64,000 nucleotides of DNA from Enterovibrio qingdaonensis (GCF_028683135.1 NZ_JAJUBB010000011.1:1-64000), one strand, 5' to 3'. Counted from the first letter of the stretch, positions 38,218 through 48,963 are shown. The notes: generated from the letters alone by a model not told the origin. Numbers and translations are program-made.

Positions 38218-39006
38218 CAATTCAGAAGATTGATTTAATAAAGCAATCTCTTCAGAGAATAATTCTCTTTGAGCGCGATTCCACGTTTCTTGATAATCGA
38301 ATTCGGTAGAAAGCGGTTGCCAACCCAAACCATCGAGAAGCAAGTTAATGTTCAACAGGACGACATTGGTATTGAGCTGACGGGTAATGCAGCTGCTGTG
38401 TTGCGCGTTATTTACCAACGCGTTGGTGCCAAAGCCCATTGCCCAGTTAGCAAAAACAACATTGTCTTTAGACACGCCTTCACGCATGGTCAAATCCCCT
38501 GCATCCAGACCCGCCTGTACAAAGGCATCACCAATCGCAACAGCGATTTCTTCCAATTGATCTAGCTTTTGCAGTCGAGATGGCGCACTTTTTTCCGTTA
38601 CGGCCGGCGTTCGGCTGACAAGCGCACACATGGCAAGAATGGGCTCTAGCTGAGAAAACACAAAATAGCCTGCATGCATCGCGATGCACTTTTCACGGCT
38701 GGTACCGTTAAAATCCAGTGCTCGCTTAAACATAGGTAATTCGCGGCTTAAGGCTTCGATAGCCAATGCAGCAATTAAGTCTTCTTTACTATTGAAGTGG
38801 TTGTATACCGTACCTTTGGAATATGGGCTCGCGGCGGCGACTTTATCCATCGTCAATTGAGCGAACCCCTCTCGCGCAACCACAGAGCGTGCGATATCAA
38901 GCAGTTCTTTCTCTCGCGCTTTCACCGCTATCTGTTTGCGGCTCAAGGTGTCTTCGTGTTCACCATTGAGGTCGATCAGCACATTGTCGATAGTTTGGTC
39001 TAACAT
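38215..39006 (-). CDS. TetR-family repressor of the RND operon
   Basis: This 263-residue regulator has the TetR helix-turn-helix about 40-75 (FAQLTMDKVAAASPYSKGTVYNHF), an N-terminal extension of about 25 residues, and a ligand domain without recognisable signature. The gene sits immediately upstream of the RND-LolA-barrel operon on the same strand, with the operator cluster between. No copy of the TGACG-N3-CGTCA site is visible in its own upstream region (39007-39274), so it may control the export operon without autoregulating. The inducer is unknown. Confidence 0.88.
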   Translation of the reverse strand: MLDQTIDNVLIDLNGEHEDTLSRKQIAVKAREKELLDIARSVVAREGFAQLTMDKVAAASPYSKGTVYNHFNSKEDLIAALAIEALSRELPMFKRALDFNGTSREKCIAMHAGYFVFSQLEPILAMCALVSRTPAVTEKSAPSRLQKLDQLEEIAVAIGDAFVQAGLDAGDLTMREGVSKDNVVFANWAMGFGTNALVNNAQHSSCITRQLNTNVVLLNINLLLDGLGWQPLSTEFDYQETWNRAQRELFSEEIALLNQSSEL

Positions 39007-39229
39007 AGTGAATTCCCAAATAAGATCTCTGCACTTATAGCACGGTTAATATCGAAACTAAAAACGACACAGCGAATTAAGTGAGAAGTTTTTGACCAAT
39101 TTCAAGGCTATTCGTTGGCAAAGGACTCGTCTGTCTAGAGACAAATCATGCAAAATTCACTACAATACGCGCCTTTTTGGTGTTGGACGGACCCCGACAC
39201 CACAGATTTAACAGAGCACAGTACGTTAG

Positions 39230-40003
<774 letters not shown>

Positions 40004-40063
40004 TGTTGAACGTCGGTGTGTCACGGCCTCGTAGATACATCGACATAAATAGAAAGAATATCC

Positions 40064-41035
40064 ATGTTCGATTTTTCAGATTTTTACCAACTGATCGCCA
40101 AGAACCGTCTTCAAAACTGGCTGAACATCTTGCCAGCGCAGTTGACCGAGTGGCAAAACCAACCACACGGCGACTTGCCGAAGTGGATGCGTGTGCTTAA
40201 AAAAATCCCAACCGATGCACCGTCAACGTTCGACATTAAAGACAGCGTCACCATTGGTACGGACAACGAATTGCCAGAAGGTCTTCGCGCAAAATATGAA
40301 AGCCTGCTGCGTTCTTTCCACCCTTGGCGCAAAGGCCCATACCATGTTCATGGCATTCACATTGATACCGAATGGCGCTCAGACTGGAAATGGGATCGCG
40401 TTCTGCCGCACATCTCACCACTGAAAGGCCGTTACGTGCTAGATGTAGGCTGTGGCAATGGCTATCACATGTGGCGCATGCTGGGTGAAGGTGCGGAGCT
40501 GACAGTCGGTATCGACCCGTCTGAATTATTCTTGGTTCAGTTTGAAGCGATTCGCCGCCTAATGGGCAACGACCAACGTGCCCATTTGCTGCCTTTGGGC
40601 ATTGAGAAACTGCCTGAACTGAAAGCCTTCGACACCGTCTTCAGCATGGGTGTTCTTTACCACCGCCGCTCGCCACTTGACCATTTGATTCAACTGAAAA
40701 ATCAGTTGGTGAAAAACGGTGAATTGGTACTAGAAACACTGGTTATCGATGGTGACGAAAACGCAGTACTTGTGCCATTCAACCGCTACGCGCAAATGCA
40801 CAATGTGTACTTCTTCCCTTCTGCAAAAGCACTGAAAGTGTGGCTGGAAAAAATCGGCTTTGTAGACGTACGAATTGTGGATGAATGTGTCACCACAGCA
40901 GACGAACAGCGCACCACCGGTTGGATGACGCACAACTCGTTACCGGACTATCTTGATCCAAACGATCTGTCAAAAACGATTGAAGGTTACCCAGCACCTA
41001 AGCGCGCCATTTTGGTTGCGCGAAATCCTGACTAA
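40064..41035 (+). CDS. cmoB: CmoB, tRNA U34 carboxymethyltransferase
   Basis: This 323-residue protein has an N-terminal helical domain and a Rossmann methyltransferase domain with motif [15 protein letters not shown] (about 125-138). It transfers the carboxymethyl group from carboxy-SAM to ho5U34. It is 60 bp after cmoA and followed by a strong terminator. Confidence 0.95.
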   Translation: MFDFSDFYQLIAKNRLQNWLNILPAQLTEWQNQPHGDLPKWMRVLKKIPTDAPSTFDIKDSVTIGTDNELPEGLRAKYESLLRSFHPWRKGPYHVHGIHIDTEWRSDWKWDRVLPHISPLKGRYVLDVGCGNGYHMWRMLGEGAELTVGIDPSELFLVQFEAIRRLMGNDQRAHLLPLGIEKLPELKAFDTVFSMGVLYHRRSPLDHLIQLKNQLVKNGELVLETLVIDGDENAVLVPFNRYAQMHNVYFFPSAKALKVWLEKIGFVDVRIVDECVTTADEQRTTGWMTHNSLPDYLDPNDLSKTIEGYPAPKRAILVARNPD

Positions 41036-41045
41036 CCTATGACAT

Positions 41046-41070
41046 TGGGTGCTTCTCGCACCCTTTTTTT
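41046..41070 (+). terminator. Terminator of cmoAB
   Basis: GGGTGC / GCACCC stem with loop TTCTC and seven T. Confidence 0.9.
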
Positions 41071-41127
41071 CAAGATAAACTAAACTCCCTAAATTCAATT
41101 CCTTAATCTCTCAGCACGGAGCTCCAT

Positions 41128-41898
41128 ATGCTAACTCGCAGCGGATTGCTGATTCTATTCTCTGCCGTTCTTTCTGGCTGTAGCCTGACATCACAAGAAC
41201 AACACCAGCAAACCTTGGACGCAATCAACAACATAGAAACCAATCTTAAGACCGACTATGTCGCGCTTAACGACAACCTCTCCACGCAACAATCACGAAT
41301 AGCAACATTGGAACAACAAGTTGCGGATATGTCCGACACACTAAAAGTGGTCAGCAACACCCAAGCACGCCAAGTGGCTAACGAGCCAGAGCCAAAAGTG
41401 GTGTACGTGGACAGAGAGATCCCAGTGCCACAAGCGCAAAACAAAGCGATTCTTGGCGAAACAGAATGGGTGTGGATTGACGCCGCGAATTCAAACTACA
41501 AAGCGCGCGTAGACACCGGAGCAACCACGTCTTCACTGAACGCCACTGACATTCAAGAATTCGAGCGTGACGGAAAAACCTGGGTCAGCTTTAAACTGGC
41601 TCACACCGAACCGAATAAAGAAAACAACGAAGCTGCATTGCCTGTGGCAACCATTGAAGCCCCAGTAAGACGCTGGGTGAAAATCCGTCAGGCATCGGCT
41701 GAAGAACTAGAACGCCGCCCTGTTGTCGAACTCCGTATTCGTCTTGGTGAACTCCATGAGAAAACCCAGTTCACATTGGCCGACCGCTCTCAAATGGAAT
41801 TCCCTGTGCTGCTGGGACGCGAGTTTTTTAAAGACATCGCCGTGGTTGACGTTAGTCAGTCATACATTCATCCAAAGTTTGCCGCTGAACAGAAATAA
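41128..41898 (+). CDS. Retropepsin-like protease lipoprotein (ATP-dependent zinc protease / RimB family)
   Basis: This 256-residue lipoprotein has lipobox LSGC (Cys18), a coiled-coil stalk (about 25-75) and a C-terminal domain of the family annotated as ATP-dependent zinc protease (about 105-250). The sequence shows a retropepsin-type active site, VDTGATTSS (Asp129-Thr-Gly), and the conserved PVLLGREFF. I see no zinc-binding HExxH, so aspartic protease chemistry is more likely than the family name implies. Related proteins trim glutamate tails added by RimK. The next two genes encode a 7TM transglutaminase-like protein and a RimK-like ligase, forming a compact unit. Confidence 0.85.
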   Translation: MLTRSGLLILFSAVLSGCSLTSQEQHQQTLDAINNIETNLKTDYVALNDNLSTQQSRIATLEQQVADMSDTLKVVSNTQARQVANEPEPKVVYVDREIPVPQAQNKAILGETEWVWIDAANSNYKARVDTGATTSSLNATDIQEFERDGKTWVSFKLAHTEPNKENNEAALPVATIEAPVRRWVKIRQASAEELERRPVVELRIRLGELHEKTQFTLADRSQMEFPVLLGREFFKDIAVVDVSQSYIHPKFAAEQK

Positions 41899-41931
41899 CG
41901 CACGGTTGACTGTGCGAGCAATGAGGAAAAA

Positions 41932-43437
41932 ATGACTTCACGCATCCCCTTTTATCTACTCATCAGTCTGCTGATCATCGTGGGAATGGGCATGAGCATC
42001 TACCGTCACGATGTGTACGGTGTGCCATGGACAGCAGGACAGAAACATCAAGTATGGGAAGTGGAAGCCCGTGTTGAATTTGACGCTAAGGGTGAACCGG
42101 TTAAGGTTTCTTTAGCTACCCCTGACACCCAACAAGGTTTTACCTTGATCAATGAAAACACCAGCTCTCCGGGCTACGGTTTTGCATTGGTAAATACTGA
42201 CAATGGGCGTCGTGCGGAATGGACAAAACGCGAAGCGTTTGGCCAACAAATCCTGTATTTCAAAAACCAAATGCTGGTTGATGAAAATGCTAACGTGCCA
42301 ACCGAACCACCGCTGGGTGCAGTCACGCCCGTTGCGCTTGATGGCCCCATCAAAACCGCTGCCGACGCCATGCTGGATCAAGCGAGAGCGCGTTCCGCGG
42401 ATAACGCAACACTAACGCGCGAGCTGATCAAGCAGTTCAACGACAAAGACAGCCAGAACGCAGCACTCATTACCAAAGAGATGAGCAAAGCAAACGCGAT
42501 TGTTGCCATTCTCTCGCTGGAAGGTATTCATGGTCGCGTTGTTGGCGCACTTCAGTTAGAAGACGGTCGCCGTCGCCAAAACATCATTCCGATGGTCGAG
42601 ATTTGGAACAACACCAATTGGCAGTTATTCAACATCGAAACTGGCGCAGAAGGCTCACCTGATAACCTGCTGCTTTGGAACGAAAAAGGCATGCCACTGC
42701 TGGAAGTGATGGGCGGTACCAATAGCCAAGTCAGCTTCTCGATTATTTCTCAGGACATTAGCCCTCAACAGGCAACCAACGAGAAAATCCAAGCGGAAAG
42801 CCTGCTGAACTTCTCCATTCACAGTTTGCCAATCGAAGAACAGGCGATGTTTAAAACCATCATGCTTGTGCCAATCGGTGCTCTGATAGTGGTCCTTCTG
42901 CGTGTGTTGGTGGGTCTGAAAACCTCGGGCACCTTTATGCCAGTATTGATTGCAGTCGCTTTCGTACAAACCCAACTCGTGCCGGGCATTGTCGGCTTCT
43001 TGCTGATCGTCGGTACAGGCCTGATTATTCGAAGTTACCTGTCGCGGCTTAACTTGCTTCTCGTGGCGCGAATATCGGCGGTTATCATCACGGTTATCAT
43101 GATCATCTCGGTATTTACCGTGGTGGCCTTTAAGATTGGCTTGGTAGAAGGCTTATCCATTACCTTCTTCCCAATGATCATTCTGTCTTGGACCATCGAG
43201 CGTATGTCGATTCTTTGGGAAGAGGAAGGCGCGAAGGAAGTTATCGTACAAGGTGGTGGTTCACTGCTGACCGCCGTACTGGTTTACCTTGCGATGACCA
43301 ACGAACTGGTTCGCCACATCACGTTCAACTTCATCGGTATTCAGCTAGTGATTCTGGCTGTGATCCTGATGCTCGGTAACTACACAGGTTACCGCCTGAG
43401 CGAGCTTAAGCGCTTTAAACCGCTGGTGAAGGACTAA
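41932..43437 (+). CDS. Inactive transglutaminase fused to a 7TM domain
   Basis: This 501-residue protein has an N-terminal membrane anchor (about 5-23) and a periplasmic transglutaminase-like domain (about 30-290). The active-site cysteine expected in true transglutaminases is not apparent. Seven C-terminal helices start near FKTIMLVPIGALIVVLLR (about 304). This architecture is known from predicted peptide-ligation clusters. It lies 33 bp after the protease gene and 4 bp before the ligase gene, suggesting the three act together at the inner membrane. Confidence 0.87.
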   Translation: MTSRIPFYLLISLLIIVGMGMSIYRHDVYGVPWTAGQKHQVWEVEARVEFDAKGEPVKVSLATPDTQQGFTLINENTSSPGYGFALVNTDNGRRAEWTKREAFGQQILYFKNQMLVDENANVPTEPPLGAVTPVALDGPIKTAADAMLDQARARSADNATLTRELIKQFNDKDSQNAALITKEMSKANAIVAILSLEGIHGRVVGALQLEDGRRRQNIIPMVEIWNNTNWQLFNIETGAEGSPDNLLLWNEKGMPLLEVMGGTNSQVSFSIISQDISPQQATNEKIQAESLLNFSIHSLPIEEQAMFKTIMLVPIGALIVVLLRVLVGLKTSGTFMPVLIAVAFVQTQLVPGIVGFLLIVGTGLIIRSYLSRLNLLLVARISAVIITVIMIISVFTVVAFKIGLVEGLSITFFPMIILSWTIERMSILWEEEGAKEVIVQGGGSLLTAVLVYLAMTNELVRHITFNFIGIQLVILAVILMLGNYTGYRLSELKRFKPLVKD

Positions 43438-43441
43438 ACCT

Positions 43442-44431
43442 ATGTTTAGTTTTCTAGAAAAGTACACTTCACCCTTTAAGCTAAGCCGCGCCGGTATTAT
43501 GGGCATGAACCGCCGTAATATCAGCTATATTGGCCGCTACAACAACCGCAAACTGTTCCCCTTGGTCGATAACAAGCTTAAAACCAAGCGTATCGCACAA
43601 CAGGCTGGGGCAACCGTGCCTGAGTTGATTGGCGTTCTTAGCGAGCAACACAGTGTGCCTTCAATCCACGAGATGGTAAAAGACTGGCCGGGCTTTGTAA
43701 TAAAGCCTGCTCAGGGCTCGGGCGGTAAAGGCATACTGGTGGTGACCTCAAACAAAGATGGCGTTTATAAAAAGCCATCAGGGTCCGAGGTCAGCAAGCA
43801 GGAAGTCGAGCGTCACATCACCAACACACTAGCGGGTTTGTTCTCGCTCGGTGGTAAAAACGACGTGGCTGTGGTGGAAAACCTCATTCAATTCGATGAC
43901 GTGTTCGACGGCTTCAGCTACGAAGGTGTGCCTGATATTCGTGTTATCGTGTTCAAAGGTTACCCTGTCATGGCGATGATGCGTTTGTCGACATCTGCGT
44001 CAGACGGTAAAGCTAACCTTCATCAAGGTGCTGTCGGTGTAGGCATCGACATCGCAACGGGTAAAGCACTGCGCGCTGTGCAATTTAACCGCCCCATAGA
44101 GCATCATCCTGATACAGGTCGACTGCTCAATGAATTAGTCGTTCCCCACTGGGAGTTACTGCTAACACTGGCAGCAAGTGCATGGGAAATGACAGGATTA
44201 GGCTATCTGGGTACCGATATGGTACTTGATAAAGTGCAAGGCCCAATGGTGCTGGAGCTTAACGCTAGACCGGGTTTGGCGATTCAAATCGCTAACGGCT
44301 GTGGGTTGCTGCCAAGGCTTCGTCATATCGAAGCACTGGGCGAAACAGCAACACCGACCACGCCAGCCGATCGTGTCGCTTACGTGTCCAAACACTTCCA
44401 CGGTACCCATACGCCGGGACATAAAAATTAG
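43442..44431 (+). CDS. RimK-like alpha-L-glutamate ligase (ATP-grasp)
   Basis: This 329-residue ATP-grasp enzyme has the ATP-binding VIKPAQGSGGKGILVV segment (about 86-101) and the metal-binding ELNARPGLAIQIANG near 275-290. RimK-type ligases add amino acids, usually glutamate, to a carboxyl end. There is no signal peptide, so it is cytoplasmic. With the two genes before it, it forms the conserved ligase / transmembrane / protease set. The target is not known from sequence. Confidence 0.87.
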   Translation: MFSFLEKYTSPFKLSRAGIMGMNRRNISYIGRYNNRKLFPLVDNKLKTKRIAQQAGATVPELIGVLSEQHSVPSIHEMVKDWPGFVIKPAQGSGGKGILVVTSNKDGVYKKPSGSEVSKQEVERHITNTLAGLFSLGGKNDVAVVENLIQFDDVFDGFSYEGVPDIRVIVFKGYPVMAMMRLSTSASDGKANLHQGAVGVGIDIATGKALRAVQFNRPIEHHPDTGRLLNELVVPHWELLLTLAASAWEMTGLGYLGTDMVLDKVQGPMVLELNARPGLAIQIANGCGLLPRLRHIEALGETATPTTPADRVAYVSKHFHGTHTPGHKN

Positions 44432-44457
44432 AAAATCGGGCTTCGGCCCGATTTTTT
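44432..44457 (+). terminator. Terminator of the ATP-grasp operon
   Basis: AAAATCGGGC / GCCCGATTTTTT stem with a TTCG tetraloop directly after the stop codon. Confidence 0.9.
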
Positions 44458-44559
44458 GTTTTCCGGTTTCACGAAACCTCATCCTCTTTCATTTCCCCCT
44501 TTACCCCTGCCCTTTTCTTTCTGTAAGCTCATTTTATATCAACGAACAAGGAAAGCAGC

Positions 44560-45717
44560 ATGGCAGACTCAGGTCAGTTTGATTTCGATAAGGACGTAGA
44601 CCGCACAGCAAGTTGTAGCGACAAGTGGGACAAATACAAAGGCACTGACATTCTGCCAATGTGGGTAGCAGACAGCGATTTTCAGTCTCCACCCGCTGTG
44701 ATTAACGCGCTACAAGAACGCGTCGCGCATGGCGTATTTGGCTACTCCCACGCATCTGACTCCCTGACTGAGATCTTTGTTAAGCGCATGGCCGACCGCT
44801 ATAACTGGCACATTGAACCTGAATGGGTGGTATACCTCTCAGGGCTGGTTTGTGGACTGAATGTCGCGGCGCGCGCCCTGAGTGATGAAGGCCAAACCAT
44901 CATCAGCCCCAGCCCAATCTATCCGCCGTTTATTTCCTCTGCCAAGTTTGCTGAAAGACCGCTGGTTAAAGCCCCTGTGGTGCTGAGAAACGGCCGTTGG
45001 CTGCCTGATCTTAAAGAAGCCGAAAAGCAACTCACCAGAAAAGGCGGACTGCTGCAAATGTGTAACCCGCTCAACCCCGGCGGCACGGTTTACCGAAAAG
45101 AAGAATTGGAAGAAACGCTCGCCTTTGCAGAAAAGCATGACTTGCTGGTGTGTTCAGACGAAATCCATTGCGACCTGATTTTAGACGGTCACCTGAAACA
45201 CATTCCGTTTGCCAGTATCAATGAACGCACGGCACAGCGCAGCGTGACCTTGATGGCTCCCAGCAAGACCTTCAACATTGCTGGCCTTGGCGCATCGATT
45301 GCGATTATTCCGAACGCCAAAATTCGCCAGCGTTTTAAGAAAGTGAAGCGTGGCATTGTCCCCGGCGTTAATGTATTAGCTTTCACCGCCGCAGAAGCCG
45401 CGTACAAAGATGGCGAAGCGTGGCTACAAGAACAACTTTGCTACCTTGCAGGACACCGCGATCTGCTGATGCGTGAAATCAACGCGCTGCCTTACTTAAA
45501 GCTTGAGCACATTGAAGCTACCTATCTTGCGTGGATTGACTGCAGCGAACTGCCCGTAGACAACCCACACCGCTTTTTTGAAGAGGCTGGCGTCGGACTT
45601 TCACCCGGCCTAGATTTCGGAAACCGCAAGTTTGTCAGATTGAATTTCGGCTGTACCCGAAAAACGCTGGATGAAGCGTTGAGAAGGATTAAAGTAGCGG
45701 TTGAGGGGTTGAGTTGA
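44560..45717 (+). CDS. MalY/PatB-family PLP-dependent C-S beta-lyase
   Basis: This is a 385-residue fold-type I aminotransferase-like enzyme. The PLP lysine is probably Lys236 (APSKTFNIAG), with Asp200 (CSDEIHCDL) and Asn169 (CNPLNPGG) as cofactor contacts. MalY/PatB proteins cleave cystathionine or cysteine conjugates and can supply methionine synthesis or make sulfur volatiles. A GGAAAGCAG sequence precedes the start. It is a single gene between two terminators. Confidence 0.88.
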   Translation: MADSGQFDFDKDVDRTASCSDKWDKYKGTDILPMWVADSDFQSPPAVINALQERVAHGVFGYSHASDSLTEIFVKRMADRYNWHIEPEWVVYLSGLVCGLNVAARALSDEGQTIISPSPIYPPFISSAKFAERPLVKAPVVLRNGRWLPDLKEAEKQLTRKGGLLQMCNPLNPGGTVYRKEELEETLAFAEKHDLLVCSDEIHCDLILDGHLKHIPFASINERTAQRSVTLMAPSKTFNIAGLGASIAIIPNAKIRQRFKKVKRGIVPGVNVLAFTAAEAAYKDGEAWLQEQLCYLAGHRDLLMREINALPYLKLEHIEATYLAWIDCSELPVDNPHRFFEEAGVGLSPGLDFGNRKFVRLNFGCTRKTLDEALRRIKVAVEGLS

Positions 45718-45734
45718 CGCGCTGTGAGGAAGTG

Positions 45735-45763
45735 AAAAATAGCATCTGTTGGGTGCTATTTTT
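45735..45763 (+). terminator. Terminator after the MalY/PatB gene
   Basis: AAAAATAGCA / TGCTATTTTT stem with a 9-nt loop. Confidence 0.82.
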
Positions 45764-45860
45764 CTTTGGGGGTTGCTTGTGTTGGTAAATGGTTTTTGGA
45801 CAGAAACGAGCCAGTATAAAAGCTCTAATTTATCAATATTTGGCAATCAAACCTTATCAA

Positions 45861-46445
45861 TCAGCTCTCAATATCTTCGGATAAACGGAGAGCATCCTCT
45901 AACTCAACACCCAAATATTTGATGGTGTTTTCGATTTTGGTGTGACCAAGCAAGAGCTGGATCGCTCGAATATTTTTGGTCTTCTGATAAATCAGTGTTG
46001 CTTTGGTTCGGCGCAGTGAGTGGGTTCCATATAGATCAGGGTTATGACCTAAAGCAAGTGCCCAACTCCGAATGATTCGACGGTAATATGAGTAGCTTAG
46101 AGATTGATGGGGCTTTCGTGGGCTTGGAAAAAGGTAGTCTTTAGGTTGAAGCTCTTGGTCTTTAATCCAATGACTCAGCGTTTGCTGTGTTCTCTGAGTG
46201 ATTTCAAACTGAACGTCATTGCCAGTCTTTTTCTGAACATATTGGACACGGTTGAATACTAAGAAGTTAGATGAAACATCTGACACCGTTAATGATAAGA
46301 GGTCGCTTGAACGTAGCTTGCTATCGATTGCAAGGTTAAGAAGAGATAGTTCCATCAGATTATTACTGAGCTCTAAGCGAGTCCTAATCCGCCAAATTTC
46401 CTCTAATCTAAAAGGCTTTTTTACACCCGTTTTCTTGCACTCCAT
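45861..46445 (-). CDS. Short tyrosine recombinase (integrase catalytic domain only)
   Basis: This 194-residue phage-integrase-family protein consists of the catalytic domain with essentially no N-terminal core-binding domain. The catalytic set is present: Arg45 (SKLRSSDLL), His142-x-x-Arg145 (GTHSLRRTKA), His168 (LLGHTKIENT) and Tyr177 (IKYLG). It may therefore be active. Start 46445 follows GAGGGAG; a start at 46484 has no ribosome-binding site. It is AT-rich compared with the cmo and malY genes and stands alone, with no excisionase or att repeats seen. It could be a relic of an element or a domesticated recombinase. Confidence 0.82.
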   Translation of the reverse strand: MECKKTGVKKPFRLEEIWRIRTRLELSNNLMELSLLNLAIDSKLRSSDLLSLTVSDVSSNFLVFNRVQYVQKKTGNDVQFEITQRTQQTLSHWIKDQELQPKDYLFPSPRKPHQSLSYSYYRRIIRSWALALGHNPDLYGTHSLRRTKATLIYQKTKNIRAIQLLLGHTKIENTIKYLGVELEDALRLSEDIES

Positions 46446-46692
46446 ATGCTGATGCTCCCTCGTTGTACTGTTGTTAACAGACATCTAAACATGAAGTTTT
46501 ATGAAAAAAGAGCGAACTTAGTTGTTCGCACGATGACATCTAGCTCGTGGGACTATTTTTTTGACCAAGCAAATTTCTCAAATACTTTATCTACTGGTGT
46601 GTGAGCAACGTGGTTTACGTAGTTGCTTGCTGATCACTTTTTGCGATAGACCAAGGATCACTTCAGAGGTGAGCTAACCATTCCAGCGACTT

Positions 46693-47118
46693 TTATCGCT
46701 CCCACTTCATCGTGTACTCAGAATGTCCCGTATGCTCATCCAACTGCTCACTGGTGGCGCTAAACCCTTGCTTTAGATAGAACTGATAGCTTGCTTGATT
46801 GGCTTTATAGACAGAAAGAGTCAGCGCATTTCTTTGAGACTTAACACGAGCGATTAACTCTTTGCCAATCCCTTTACCTTGATACTCAGGTGCAACAAAG
46901 ATTGCCGCTAACATATCTTCGTATAGCGAGTAGAACCCTACAATCCCACCATTGTTTTCATACACATAGGTCTCAGATGCAGGGATGTAGATATCACGCA
47001 TATTGGAAACTTGTGACTTCCAGAACTCTGCTGATACAAAATCGTGAGCCTTGATGGATGCATTAAGCCAAACCGTTAAAATGCGCTCAATATCTTCTGG
47101 TTTGAGTTTTCTAATCAT
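46693..47118 (-). CDS. GNAT-family N-acetyltransferase
   Basis: This 141-residue single-domain acetyltransferase has the acetyl-CoA loop VAPEYQGKGIGKELI (about 72-86) and a typical C-terminal SYQFYLKQGF. The substrate is unknown; related proteins of this length resemble YjaB/PhnO-type enzymes. It lies in an AT-rich accessory stretch between the recombinase and an AraC gene. Confidence 0.85.
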   Translation of the reverse strand: MIRKLKPEDIERILTVWLNASIKAHDFVSAEFWKSQVSNMRDIYIPASETYVYENNGGIVGFYSLYEDMLAAIFVAPEYQGKGIGKELIARVKSQRNALTLSVYKANQASYQFYLKQGFSATSEQLDEHTGHSEYTMKWER

Positions 47119-47203
47119 TGCGAAATTCCGTTGATAAATTATGTGGTAATGTCTGCTATTGTCTCTAAGTCAGCGGTTTTAAGATTGAACATTTCCGACA
47201 GTC

Positions 47204-48067
47204 TTAATTGATGTTTGAAGTGACACCACCATAAACATCAATTGTTAACCCCCGTTCCTTTTCGTAAGCTTTAGGCGTTAATCCCAACTGCTTTTTTAGG
47301 TAGCGGATTAAATGGGGTTGGTCACTGAATCCAAATCGAAATGCTACATCTACCCAATCGAGTGCGTCTGAATCTCGCTGGTAAAGATACTCTAGCATTG
47401 CCTCTAATCGATTCATTGATTGGCACTGCTTTAGTGTCATTCCTGTCACTCTTTGAAAACTTCTCTCTAACGTTCGCTGTGAGCAAAAAAGCTGCGCTCC
47501 CAAATCGGAAATGGACTTACTATCAAGATGCTCTAAAGCTTGCCTAGTCAGTTCGCTATGCTTATCTTCAATACACTGTTTGAGCCAAGGTGCTAATCTC
47601 TTATCGAGCTGCTTGGCACATCTTTTCGGATTACTTCGAGCAAGCGTGAGTAACTCATCATCTAAATTTAATAAATGATCCAGCCCATTATCCTTTGCTA
47701 TATCTTCAACCTGATCGAGTAGTGTGGACTGCTCTAACCGTGATGTTTGCTGAGAAAATTGAGGCAAGCTATACAAGGCACCAGTGTGGAATTTAATCCC
47801 AAGATGAACGAACGGATTAGTATGATCCAGTGCAATAGTCTGTTGATGAGGGTAGAGCCAATGACTGCCTGATCCAGTCGAAGCGCCCCCATTGAAATCA
47901 TAACTATAGGGTTGATTTGGGGGCGAAATAATTAAGTGAGTACAAGGATCAGGATTCAGCTTAGGAAATGCGTAGCTCTCAGCATTTGGTTGCTTTTCTA
48001 TCAGCCAATAACATTGAACATATTTAGCGACTGTTGGATCTTGTGGTGATAACAACCAATGGAGCAT
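47204..48067 (-). CDS. AraC-family regulator with DUF6597-like sensor
   Basis: This 287-residue protein has an N-terminal sensor with the PQQTIALDHTNPFVHLGIKF pattern typical of DUF6597 and a C-terminal AraC DNA-binding domain (about 180-275). The second helix-turn-helix contains VAFRFGFSDQPHLIRYLKKQLGLTP. The signal and targets are not evident. It is next to two GNAT genes and may control one of them. Confidence 0.85.
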   Translation of the reverse strand: MLHWLLSPQDPTVAKYVQCYWLIEKQPNAESYAFPKLNPDPCTHLIISPPNQPYSYDFNGGASTGSGSHWLYPHQQTIALDHTNPFVHLGIKFHTGALYSLPQFSQQTSRLEQSTLLDQVEDIAKDNGLDHLLNLDDELLTLARSNPKRCAKQLDKRLAPWLKQCIEDKHSELTRQALEHLDSKSISDLGAQLFCSQRTLERSFQRVTGMTLKQCQSMNRLEAMLEYLYQRDSDALDWVDVAFRFGFSDQPHLIRYLKKQLGLTPKAYEKERGLTIDVYGGVTSNIN

Positions 48068-48144
48068 CCGTAATTCCTAAAAATTAGTAGGGCTGTCCAT
48101 TATAAGACAGCCAAGCAGAGACAGAAATAATTTGTCACCCGTGT

Positions 48145-48963
48145 TTATTGCTTGAACTCAATCTGTACAATTCGATTGGCTGCTGTAAGACCCGCTCGCT
48201 TAATTACTTTTTGTGCGCCCACATTGCTGCTTTCGGTAGAACAAATTGGCGTTAAGTTACGTTCATTGGCGTTATTTACAAGCCAGTGAAGCACTTGAGT
48301 AGCCATGCCTTTCCCACGTTGTGATTGAGCAACAATCATGCCTAGATCGGCATATTCCTTTTGAAATTCGTCAAATAAGCGACATTCACCTGCGGCAAGT
48401 AACTCGTCTTCCTGCCAGTAACCAAACAGCTCTTTGCGGTTGATTAGGTTGCTGTAATAACCAGTTAGCCACTCTTTCGGCGCTCCGATATTAGCCACAG
48501 CAAATTCAACAAATTGCTCCAGTTTTTCAGTGGATGCTTGCTGTAGAAAAAGGTCAAATTGAGTGTTTTCATCGCTTTTTTCCATCTGCTGATACATCAA
48601 AGCATTGACTGCAAACTGTGAAGAGTTATCCATGCACAGCGATAGATATTGAGGCTCAGCCGTACTTACAAAAGCGCCTTTAACGTCACCTATGACAGAG
48701 CTGTTACCATCAGCAATTAGCGTAAATAGATCTTTTTGATCACTGTTCGCCACGGTGGATAGGAAAAATTGCAGCATGTAACCATCGCCGTTGATACAGC
48801 AGTACCCGACAAGAGCATCTTGTTCATAGAACCCGTAGTGAGTCGCCATTGGTGCGAAACCGAAATGCCACATACCATCTAAGGGAGCGGTAGACTGAGC
48901 AAAGTACGCTTGTTTTAAGGAATGAATCTGTTCTAGGTTGTCGATTGGTTTAATGTTTAACAT
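48145..48963 (-). CDS. Two-part GNAT-family acetyltransferase
   Basis: This 272-residue protein has a C-terminal GNAT domain (about 130-270) with the acetyl-CoA loop VAQSQRGKGMATQVL. A divergent N-terminal half may be a degenerate GNAT fold, as in tandem-GNAT enzymes. The substrate is unknown. It precedes the AraC gene on the same strand by 78 bp and could be co-transcribed with it. Confidence 0.8.
   Translation of the reverse strand: MLNIKPIDNLEQIHSLKQAYFAQSTAPLDGMWHFGFAPMATHYGFYEQDALVGYCCINGDGYMLQFFLSTVANSDQKDLFTLIADGNSSVIGDVKGAFVSTAEPQYLSLCMDNSSQFAVNALMYQQMEKSDENTQFDLFLQQASTEKLEQFVEFAVANIGAPKEWLTGYYSNLINRKELFGYWQEDELLAAGECRLFDEFQKEYADLGMIVAQSQRGKGMATQVLHWLVNNANERNLTPICSTESSNVGAQKVIKRAGLTAANRIVQIEFKQ

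Noticed and set aside
39179-39202. Hairpin GGTGTTGG/CCGACACC before cmoA as a terminator
   Set aside because: It lacks a T tract on either strand and no gene ends here in that direction; it is more likely a leader structure.
46485-46692. Possible integron-type attC or phage attachment site next to the recombinase
   Set aside because: There is a GCGAAC-type hairpin near 46510, but no paired R-prime/R-double-prime core sites and no second copy to define an attachment site.
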